Of a stretch of 64,000 nt of DNA, positions 27,901 through 39,900 are shown one piece after another (within the stretch, counting starts at the first letter, position 1; each line of letters opens with the position of its first letter). A program made the position numbers and the translations under genes. The notes below the pieces were generated by a model. It searched no databases, was not told the origin of the DNA, and was given only the letters and a program-made list of their open reading frames with translations. Where the stretch lies: assembly GCF_001949145.1 (NCBI RefSeq), contig NW_019091380.1:311084-375083 (forward strand). The letters are read 5' to 3'. Source of the DNA: Acanthaster planci. Lineage: Eukaryota; Echinodermata; Asteroidea; Valvatida; Acanthasteridae.

Positions 27901-30900
27901 GCAAGATGTGCGGGTGATAAATGACAGATGGAGACAACTGAACGACCATTAGGACCGGGGAGACACGAGCCGATTGACGATTGACGACATCAATCTCCCG
28001 CCATCCAATTGCTCAGAGTCAGATTGCCGTTTATGATGAACGACTAATTCAATTCTGCTATCCTGTTACTGAAATCCAATAGTTGCCTTTTTTTTCCCCC
28101 CCTGGTCTGAAATGTACCTTTTGGTCGCTCAACACCACAGGGAAGTGAAACTTGGGCCAAAAAATGAAGAAGGTTGTGACGATTGAAAAGTTTGAAATTC
28201 TGTGTCTGAGGTGAATCACCTTTCTTGAAAATGTTGTTTTTAGCCCGATTTTTAAATTACTTTCCAAGTACCATCAGCTATCTGAAAAGAAGTAGAGATG
28301 AACAAACCCTCTACTGCCAGAGCTGGACAAGAAAATTTGTAAAAACCTTTAAAGTATGTTCAACAATTACCCAAAAAGAGAAAACACTTGGGAGATTCAT
28401 CTAACAACCCAAGCAAATTTACAGATTAGTATGAAACAAATTGAACTTCAGCATTCCAAGGTGTTATCAAATGGATCACTTATTAATTCATTTGTAATAA
28501 ATCCATCAAAATTACATAAGAGAAAAGGTAGTCCTGAAAGTTTATGCTTAAAATTAAATTTTCAGTGTTAATCGACAAGAATTTAAGCATAAATCCATAA
28601 AACAGCCAATAATGAAACAATGTTGCATGTCAAACATCCACAACACAAAAATTCAAGTTAGTTAACTGCTAGTTACTGACTAGAAAATCAACTGTGAAAT
28701 GACCAATCAACCAAGATATCAACGATGAAGCAATTAACAAGGAAACACATGTTATAATGATGATGTCTAAAATGAAAGATACACCAACCCCCAAATGAAC
28801 AGCTTATACATACAAGTTTCCTGCAGCAACAGGGACGGAGGCTGGTCAATGTAGTGGACGCTCAGTGTACCAGGTGACCAATCCAATTCAAGCACACTGC
28901 CCTGTCGACTTGGTAACCCTGCTCCTGATTGGCTGTCCACCTCCACTGTCTCCCAATCACCCCGGTGAGCGGACGCCGACTGACCGCATGACCTTAGGTT
29001 TGCTCCTCCCTTGGGGCTCTCATGCTTGATGAGTATCGAGGGTGTGGTTACATCAGGGCTGCTCGGTTGGGATCCGTCAGTGCCACCTGGTACATCCGAG
29101 GTGGAGGATTCCTTGCTGAAGTGGACATGCTGCACCATCTCAGCAGAAGGTGCACTCTCCGGGATAAGCAGTGGATCTGCCATAGTATCATCTTCTTTGG
29201 GAGGGCTCTGGCCCAATTTCTGCAAGGAGGCTTGAAGCAGCTTGAGGTCGGCCTCGTCATTTGCGGCTTGGAAATCCTTGGCCTTCTCCTGGGTGCCGAG
29301 GTGCTGATCCCAGCCGGGAGAGAATTCTTCCTGCTCCAGGCTACTTGATGACGAGGAGCCAAGAGGAGTGGGGTCGCAGGTTGGCAACTCGGAGTCATCT
29401 TGAGGTCGCAAGGAACCTGCAGGTGCCGGGCTGTGACCCAAGTGGCCGAGTTCCCCTAGAGCCGAGAGCGTGTCCTCCTCCATTTTGGCAAGAACCTCAG
29501 ATGACGACTCCTCGGTTGGAGATGCTTCCAACTCCGACAGCTTCCTTTTCTGGCCCTGCAGCTGTATGAGGGTGTGCCTCGGAGGCGGGGAGAGGCGCGA
29601 GCCTCGCCTCCTCTGCCTGTCTTCAGCGGTGGGCTGCGTGGGGTAAGGGGCCGGTTTGATGGGGCGGTAACGCCTCCTCTCGGCTGCCAACCTCTCCCTA
29701 CTAGGGCTCTGTCCTATGACACGATTGGCCTTTGCTTCCTGAGCTGCAATCTGTTCAGTCAGTGAATCTGAACCGACCAACCAATCAGGCCTTACCTTTT
29801 CATCCCTAATAATGCCCCAGTTGTGATCATCTAACGAACCTGAAGGGTAGGAAATTAACATACTGACAAAGGGACAGGGGTTGGGAAGGCATGTGGACCA
29901 AGTGGTCACATCATCATGCAACCTACCTAGATGTGTGAAGAGGTTCTTGGCCACTTGGAGCATAGACTGAAAAAAGGAACACACACAAAAAAATCAATCT
30001 TACCACCATACCAAAGAGAAATAAGGGGAAGAAATTTAAGTACAAACAGGCACTTGAGCTGTATAAACTCAACAATATATTCCACTGCTCCCAAACTTTT
30101 ACCTTTTTTCCCCTGAGAAATGTTCGTGTACATCTCATAATTTAACTCGGTCCTTTACAATTAATGATAAACTTGTGTATGCAAATTATTCAAATGCCAA
30201 AATAGAACTCTTGCAGAGACCTTATGTTTCCAATCCAGGGAAGGACTTTGTAATATAAAAGTGGTGTATCATGTGCCGCATGTACAGACACAAACACTTC
30301 AAATGTCAGGTTCAAAAAATGTTGCATTTAAGTTATGAATTTGTGACAGTCACGCCAACAAGAGTACGCAGGCCGCGTCAGTTTGTGAGGTTCAAAAGAG
30401 AAAATATACAATACAAATAACATGAAATATCTGTACAAAAATTAAAACTGTGACCTTCAAAAAATAAATTTCACAACACAAAAACCACATCCTATAATCT
30501 GCTGGAAAATACAAGAATTTCTCAAAGCAGAATGCAGCTCAGACCCGAAAGCTGATCAAACTGGAGAAGAGACTGAATGGATAAGATGCGCTGTATGCAG
30601 GACCCACTGTATGACAGGGCAATGACCTAAGAATGCTCTTCCCCCCCCAAAAAAAAGCCAACAGCACATCCTACATGTACTGAGGAGGGCAGCAAGGTTA
30701 CAAGCTATTAAAAAATGCAGAGAAACTCTGAGCCATGCATTCACAACACAGAAACATGGGCACTGTGCATCACAGGCCCCCACTGTGGGGAGTCAAATGT
30801 TCTAATGCACAGCCAAGGCCGTTAGACAAACAACCTTTTTCTTTTCCCTCAATTTTTTTTTTGGTTTAAATTCCCTCATCTTGTGCCTGGAAGACAATTT

Positions 30901-33900
30901 TTTTTCTCTCTCATTATGGAAACAGGGTAAAATCGATGCGGGTGACGTAAACCGGTAGATGCCACGGCAAACAAATTAAGCACGAGAGAATTTTGGGGGG
31001 GGTATATTCTTTTCTTGATCGAGTTGAATTACGCCAAGAAAGAAGAAATAATTAGGGTCCTCTTAAGCCATGGCCTTTAAATGACCCCAAATTCTTTTTA
31101 CTGTTTTTATACTTTTGGTAATTGGTTAGTGTTTATTGACAGAATAAAACAAAAAAAGACTTGAACTAGACAATCTCAGAGATACGGTAGGCACGTGACT
31201 GATGACAAGACAAGACTACATTGAACAAACCGGAGGACAAGTACATGTAAGTTAACAGATGGGCAGAAAGTCAGAAAACCACTCCCCCCCCCAAAAAAGT
31301 CATAATGGTTGGTGGCTATACCTGCGTTTCCTGCTTGAGTTGCCTCTCCTTTTGCAGTGACATGACGCTGGTCAAGACAGGTACTGTGTAGCGAAAACAG
31401 TGTCTTACTACATCCTCGTCTGCTTGCCCAAATCTGGGAGGGGGGGCAATGCCAGTAATGCCAATGTCAGTAGCCATGAAAACAGGATAAAAACAAGGGT
31501 TCCAAAACAGTTTTGTTTTTATGAATCTTGGACTTAAGGACCCCTGGTGGAGTCCTGGGGCTTTCTCAAGTTCCCTTTTTTTAAAACACATTTTTTTTTT
31601 AATGCAAGATAAAATCAACCTCTCGACCTTAACCTTAGCATGAAAACACCTGAATAAAACTAGAAATATCTGCTAATCCTGTTCCACTGTATCCCAGTTT
31701 TCTGTTTTTCACAAGTGAATAGAAAAGCAACCTGAAAAACACACAACTCAATCATCCTATCTATCAACGTTTTACGTTTTAAACAGTTTTTTTTTTAAAT
31801 CAGCATTAGATTGGGATGTGTATTGAATGACGAAGAAGAAGAGAAGTTTGGCTTCGGGGAGAACTACAAATGTAATTATCTAGATGAAAGCAAAGCGTTA
31901 TGCCCTGGAAACAGTAGCCAGATTCCTAAGCACCGTCTATCTGATGACATGCTCTGAGTTGGTTAAAGGAGGGTGCCTGACATAGATATGGCACAAACAG
32001 TTAACTTCCGATAATACAAACTACTTGCAATCCAGGATGGCATTTGGATTTCTGGTTGGGGAGGGAATATGGCAGTGGGAAATCATAGAACACAACATGG
32101 CTTCCTGTGGATACAGCAAGTGTGAATCAAGAAATCCCTAGATCTTTCTTCTTAGATGAGCCGTGATGTAAAAAAATGCAAAGTCCAAATGAAAACAGCA
32201 GACAAACACTGTCCCCCCCCTTCATAAAAATCCCACAACAGGGATGAGATTTGAGGAAAACGAATTCTCCATGAAATATTCACCAGCAGCCTAGGGTCCA
32301 TGGTAAACAGTTGTGTTTGCCCAAACACAACCATTAAAATCTCCATTTCTTGTGTTCTACAGGTACATGTACGTCAACTTTTACATTGGTCATTCGATAA
32401 ATTTGGGGTCCAAAGTGTGACTTTTTCCGTCCCTCTTACCTCTGACATGTATACCATCTGACATGTTTGACAAGGGACGTATCACTGACATTGATTTCAA
32501 ACTATTTGTTTGGCAAGCTATTTGTAGTACTTATTCAGTCTTGGAAATTAAAGTGAGTTCTAAACATTAAAAATCAAATGCCAGTCATAACAGGGATGGG
32601 AAAAGAATTGGACCCCAAATTTATAGAATGACCCACATGCCTTCACAATAAAGTCAGGATTTTCCAGACTTTGAAAGAGATTGAGAAATCCTGAAATCAG
32701 GAAAATCCTGATGAAAAAATCCTGAAATGAGGGGGAAAAAAAGACAAATCTCCTCGCCACAAACACATACTTTTGCCCTGATGCATATGGCTTGTTTGCA
32801 TGGCCGACAAAAAATCTCATTAGAGTAGCCGACAAATCGTCCAGAAAATTAAAAGAAGATTGGATTGGTTCCTGTGCTGACGCTGTTGGCTGTTTTGTCG
32901 ATTTTCTTGTTTTCCCTCTGAAAACAGTGTAGACTCACTGATTATTTCAAAATCTGATAGTTTTAAAAACAATTTTTGTTGGAGTTGGAGATGCATCATG
33001 GTGAGATTCATTTGATATGAAGATCCAATTTTGCACCTTCCTTTGGAAGTGTTCATAAACATAACAGCCTGGCCAGGTCATGAATTCAGGCTTGACTGCA
33101 CGACAAAATGGGTGCTTTTTCTTGTACTTCCATTTGATTTCAATCCTCAGCTCTTGATAAAATTGGGAAGCACCGACTGAACAGTGAATCAGTTGACTAA
33201 AGATGAAAAGGCATTCAACAGGGAATTTACAAAAAAAGAGGAAATTATTAACAGTAGAAAACTTTGTAGAATACTTGTCAATTTGTAATGCATGAGAAGA
33301 AAAAAAGCAGAAATCCTGTGATTTGAGGAACAGTTTCAGTAGGGGCAATGTAATTGATATGTTTCATTTATATATATACTTTTTTAATTTAAAAATCAAT
33401 TAATAACTTGGAGTCATTAATTCCACTGAGTAAGAAGTCTGGAGACTGCCGTGACTTTATGAGCTTACGTTCTCAGCTTTTAATCCCTCTACGGCGGCAC
33501 ATCTGCGGAGCCAAATTTAATAAGTCTGTAACTCAATCAGCTGTGGCTCGTAATGTGTTTTCGTTTGTGGACAGTAATTGTGTTACCCGCATGAGTGAAC
33601 AGGATCTCGCTGGAATTTTTTTTTTCTTTCGGTTAGCAGAAAGATCAATAGATTGGGAAGAAACAGGGAAAGGTTATGAGGGTACAAAACAGGGAAGGGG
33701 TATGAGAATGTTATTGGAATTTCATTAATTTGTTGGTAAGTTATGTTTGCTTGTTTGGCTTCATCTGCACGTGCATGTCTCAGGAACACATTTTGGCCTT
33801 GATACAAGATAATAAAATTATAATAATATTGATATCACGGCAGTTCTTAATAAAGCTGATGCATGAACGTAAAGCTAAGATGAAAAAATCAGTCAACCTC

Positions 33901-36900
33901 CAAAAACATACATGGCACAATAACTCCGGTAATGAGATTTGCGTCTGACCTTGGGGCTCCTATTTTGTTGATACAACAGGCAACGGCGACAACCTTTGAC
34001 CTGGCTTGGTTGATGACGGGAACACAGAGTAGTGACTTGATCTTCATGTCCATTTTCTGTTCCAGTTCTGTTCTGCTGTTCTGTGTGACCAGTGCAGACA
34101 ATACGCAAAGAGAGAGGGGAGCGAAAATTCGCCATGAATATAGAAAACCCCGGTGGCATCTGCTCCTATTTAAACCGGGGTACTTCAATACAAAAATGGA
34201 GCTGATGGAAGGACTTGATCAATGTTAGGCTGCATCCGAATCACTTGGTTATGGCTTGAAATCACACACAACTCTATGTGAACTAGTCGCTGCCACTACT
34301 ATAGACTTGCGCATAATTTTAGTCCCCAGCCAGGTAACTCAGACACAGCCTTAAAAAAGTGGAGGCCACAGGCAAACTAATTGGATGAGGCCAGTTGCTA
34401 GTTTATGCCAATAGAAGCCTCTACATTGTGGCTAAATCCATGTCCCATAGGCACCTGCATTATTATAAGCCATAGCCGGGTAACCCAGGTAGGGCTAAAA
34501 AAAAAAAAAACATACGAGAAATAAACAGTGCTCAGCGGATAGTTTAACCAGACAGTTCAGTGCTCAGCACCTTCATCATCGCCTTGTCATAATCAACTGC
34601 AGGTGGAGTCTGTGTCCTTTCTCTGAGATCAAACTCTCCATCACAGCAAGCCGTACCTTCCCTGATGAAGGCTCTGAGCACCCAAAGGCTCGGGTTGAAC
34701 AATCCCGTGAGCACTGCCTCGAGTTCCTTTCTCTTATCATTTATGCTCAGCAGAGCTATGCAGCATCCCCATGTTGTGCAGCAGTATACAGGTCAGGGTC
34801 GCACCACCTTGGCTTTGTAGGAACAAATAGTGCTCAGCCTGTGCTGACTTCTGTCTCTATTAAAATCCACCTATGAAGCAGCTTTTCGCATCGTCGGCTG
34901 TCATCTATCATCCCGATCGGACAAAATAAACCCTCACCATTCCCCCTACCCCCACCCATGCACATTAACTCCGCTTAGCAAGATTCTCCTGTAACTGAAC
35001 CCCTCCCCCAAGGCACGGGGGAACAGGACATCTGATACAATCTTTGGAGAGGGGGGGAGGGAGGTAGGATGGGAGCCCCTCGACAATCTCCCTTTTCTAA
35101 GCTCCGGGCAAACCTCCTCGATCGGTTCTCTTAGGTGCTTGACACGATTCCTTCAGGAGGGGCTTTGCGGGAGGGACGTCAGCCTGTCTCCCCGGGGCTA
35201 GCTCCTACTTTTCTTTTTCTTGTTAAGTCGCCGATTTTTTTCTTCTTCATAGTGAATGCACAAAAGATTATCAAACCACTGAGGTAATAGTGGGCTGAAT
35301 GCAAAGGGAAGGCACAATGTGAAATGGAATCTAGGAGAAAAAAGATCTTCTCTTTTTGAACACTTCACACTTATTCCCGCAAAAGTGCTTGCAAAAAGCA
35401 CAAATTAGGGGTGTCCATTTTTTCGATCATTTTCACCAGCATTCAAAGGGTACTTTTTAACATGCTCTATGAGACGACAAAGTGGAACGGACAGGTGAAT
35501 GATAGAAATTTTAGAAAGCACGCATGACCAACTCCCAAACAATTTGTGTGCTCGTGAAAATGATAAAAAGAAAAAAAACTGATGGTCCCTTATGGAAAGT
35601 ATCTTCTGCTGACGCGAGTGTGGGATGGATAAATAAGGACAGAGTCAGAAGACAGAAGAAGGAGGAGCAGGGGTCTCAACAAGGTGACATCATACCTCTG
35701 AGATATCGTCCAGTGTGATTGATCTCTCCTCTGTTACCACGGTGTTGAAACAACTCAGTGGTATCTGCGAATAACCGGAAAAAATAGGTCAAGTGAGTCG
35801 GGGCTCGGAATGAATCAAGTCTCTGGGGAAACGATTGTCAGGTTCCATTTTTGGGGGGTATTTCCCTCTATCTTTCTTTAATCATAACTAAAGCTAAACT
35901 GGACTTTACAATGAAAAAACAAAAACAAAAACAAAAAAACAAGGTATTCAAAAAGAAAGAGAATACACCACTGCCAATATGCTCATGATGCCAACCTTGC
36001 TCCTGGGGGTACCGGATAATTACGAGCACAATGTGCATGGCTGCATATCGCTGGGGGGTGGATAGAGGTGGAGAGATAATTACTGCAAAGGTGGCATGCC
36101 GTGTTGCACTGATTTACCAGTGAGGGGTGTTGGTGTCACGTTCAGAATAAGAAGCTGCATGTTAAAGGGGAACTTCTAATGGTATACAATTTTATCCCCC
36201 ACTACAGCCAAGTTTCCATATGGTTGCAAAGATCGCTGACACCGGGCAAGAGATCAAGAGGCAGACAGGCGCAGATGAGACGTTCTGTGATGTTACTCAA
36301 CAAAATGCTGGGGAAAAAATGGCATCTGAAAGATTTTGTGTGAAATGCCTTTTGGGATGGTTGTTAAACTGGTACTCCAACATGACGCATCTCATTTATG
36401 GCCACTTTCATTTTTTTCAATCAAAGGAGAAGATGGGCCATTAATACTTGGTACTCAAGCATGAGAGACAGTCTAGTGCATCCCTTCATGCCAGCATGCG
36501 TATTTGTGTGGGTCCACACTAACCACCTAGCACACAGTGGTAATAATCATTTCCATGTGACTGCACAACCAACAGGGACTGTTCAGCGATGCTGTCTGCA
36601 TCTCTTTACATTGACATGGAAACTAGGTTTCACACTTATAATACAGGATAGCTTCTGTCAGAAGAAGGGTCAGCGAGTGGTAGGCAAATTGTGCCTTGCA
36701 TTTTGGTAGCAAACTGTCTATTCATAAGGCTCAATGCTGATGATAGGTCAACCGGAACTACCATACGCTGGGGAGGGGGGAGTGGATGTTATGGGGTCTC
36801 GGGTTCAAGTCCAGTTTTGTTCGCACTCTTAATGTGAAAAGACAATCCAGAAATGCACTATTCAAGCATAAACTGCTCAGAAATATCGCCATAATTAGAA

Positions 36901-39900
36901 ATGTTGACAAACACACAGAAAAAAGTAACCTTTTCACAATACAGGCACAGAAATGGAACGGCTTCTTGGCATTTGGAATTCATAACAAATGTATCCAACA
37001 CAAGTTATTTTTAGAGTCTCATATGAGTAGGCCACAAAATCTCTCAAGTTGTAACAAAATTTCAAAGAACAGAGATACACACTGGAACAATAACAGCCAT
37101 GTCACATGTACATATGAAATTGCTTCACTATTTGCACCAATATATGGTTGGCATTTACTAAACGTGGCAGACCAGTTGTAAAAAAATATGTACATGACCA
37201 CAAAAGCAAGGAAAGGAAAACGAAAAAAGGTGAAGGCTGATGCCAATGCCAACATCGGGAGGTATCAGTGCAATATTGAAAGGAAATGAACGCTGCAAAA
37301 TCATGCGGAAATGAACACTACATCAAAAGCTGGCAGGGGGCAAGAGGGGCAGGAGAGGAGGCAGATTGATGTGTACAGATCAACAATCTGACGGGGGAGC
37401 ACCACTGGGTCCTTCACAGGAAGAAAAACACAGTGGGAATCGAGGTGGGGGAAAATGGGGGGGAAGGGACAAGTAGATGGGCTGAATGGGGAAGACTATG
37501 TTCGATTTTGGGGGGGGGTCAGGGTCAAGTTGCACGGGAGAGGGGCTGGAATTGGTCTACATAGGCAGCCAACGAGTGATGATCGCGACTCACTCGGGGA
37601 ATCTTAAAGGCTTGCTTACAGCTAGTGCCAAGTCTAAATGTTCATGCAATGAAGGGAGGGGGGGAGCCCAGACTGGAGAGAGGGATTAAAGAACAGCCTC
37701 GGGTGATCATCAAGCAATGGGCAGCTGAGATGCACCGCAAAGTAAAACCTCTCCCGTTGAGACAGCCCTGCCCACCGCTTGACCTTCGATCCCTCTGCAC
37801 TGAGTCAGGATGGCATGCTGGAGACACTTCAAAACCCTGTGACCGTCAGCCATGAGTCTTCCCCACTGAACGAAACAGTGCAGAACTACAGTCCCGTTTG
37901 AAAGTCCTTTTGCCTCTTTGGTGGCTAAAATCCGGGCATGTGCTTGCCTGTGCATCGGGTGGCCCTTCTACCATGGCAGAAATGCTTTTCCACATTTTTT
38001 TCTCTTCTTTTTTGTCTGAACAACAACCTGCCCAACATGCTTCTCCCATTACAAATGGTCTCCTTGAATATAATATACAGTGATCACACGTCAAGATTCA
38101 TCTAAGTGGAACCTAAGCAACCAGATTACACCATCAATGAAATTATTTATTTATTCAATCATATTTCATTTCAAGTTTTTCAGGTGGAGGTGTTTTGTTT
38201 TTGAGAGCAATGAACAAGTTGGTTAATTTTCGACACATTCTCGGAATGGCAATCTAAGGAGACGATAAAGATCTCTTTCCAAGAGCACAGACTTTTTTTC
38301 AGGGGAATTCAAGAACAGAGCACTGGACACAGTGAATTTCAAGAAAATGGGGAAAGAGGGAACTGCAGAACTGCATTGTGGGAGAAAGCAAGGGGACAAT
38401 GACGCTGCTGTACATCTAGAGAAATGAAAATAGGGTTTGACAAAAATCATTCACAAATCTTAAGTTATGAAATTCCATGGGAAAGGTGTTATCCACAAAG
38501 TCTGAAAAAAGCAAACACTACTGCCTGTAGTATTCTTGAGGCTTCACTACACAATTTTTGGACACACCTGTTACATTTTTAAAAAAGTAGTGCACCTGGC
38601 CCAGACTTTGCTGTGGCAGTAATCAACAGTGACACACAGCACGCTGGGCTCTTTAACCATATTTTATTTGAAAAAAAAAAATCTGTTTCCTGCAAAGAAA
38701 TCTGAACAAAGCAGTTACAGAGAAACCTTTATGAATTTGATCATTGTTGAAGCCAAACCCTAAAAAAGGGCAAGAATTGGCCACTTATATTCAGGCTTTA
38801 GAAATAAACCTTAACTTGAAGGCTTAGTCTTCCTGTATTGAACCCTCATTTTCCTATCCCAGTTTAAGGACCGATGGAATGATTTTTGAACGCAGTCTGT
38901 TACTGCACCTTTGCCTCCCTTTTAACCCCATTTTTATTCTTTCAGGTCGTCACATTTAAGGGCATTTCGGCGCCACTCAGTGTAACAAAAATTCCACTTT
39001 ACGAGCAAAGGTGTGATGCCATTTTAGAGAGAAACCATGTTAAAAGCCATTTCGGCACAAGAGTTGGCCAGAATTGTGGATATTTCGCCGCCTTCCTTTT
39101 TTTTCTCTCTCTAGAGATGTCTTGATGCTTCAGTTCAATGCAAGTGGGCCAGTGAGCAATGTGTTTTCGCACATATCTTCGCTGGGAAAACAATGTTGAA
39201 TGTCTTAAAAGGTGAAATTTTAGCATTTATCCAAAAAGGATGTCGGAAAGTTTTCATAAGTTGTGCAAAACATGTTCACAAGTAAATTTATATCACAGAT
39301 CATTCAGGATCAACACTAAAGAGGATAAAGCTGTATTTTTGTCAAACCCTATGCAAGGGATGGCGCTATATGTATGTGGGTCTAAAGGCAAAATAAAAGA
39401 AAAAATATGAAAGTCTTAAACTGGAACAAAAGTGATCCAAATAATGAGTTCTTTCATAAAGGCAGTTGGGAAGGAATGAGGAGTAGGATGCAATCAAACT
39501 ATTTGATGTCCAACTACACAGTTGCCGTGGCAAGCTGCGACTTACCAAGATCCGTATTTCCTCCTCCAGTACCCTGTTACCCAAAACCTGTCACGCATAC
39601 AGGGGGAGATGAGTGTCAAGAGGCCATTTGAGGGAGGGGAGGGGGAGGGAGAAGGGTATAGAGGAAAACAGAATCAGATGAAGAGCAGAGGTGGCAGTGA
39701 AACCAAGGACTGCAATTTTTTGGGAAAGTTTTTTTTTTTTCTCATCAGCTTCATCTGATAGTGGGATAATTGGGGCTAGAGACAAGTGAAGAATCGATTT
39801 GTAAGTAAAGCATTAATGATTTTGTTGCCCTCTTGTCTCAGGTTAACACAGGGCTTAGGCTTCTAGCTCTGAGGCTGTGATAAAGCACAGGATTCAGTAA

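Noticed and set aside
28814-29839. Reading the large exon as a separate nested or retrotransposed gene
   Set aside because: It has splice sites at both ends in the phase of the host exons and no own start or stop in context, so an exon of the host gene is the simpler view.
36802-36812. GGTTCAAGTCC, like a tRNA B box
   Set aside because: Upstream sequence cannot fold into a tRNA cloverleaf and lacks an A box.
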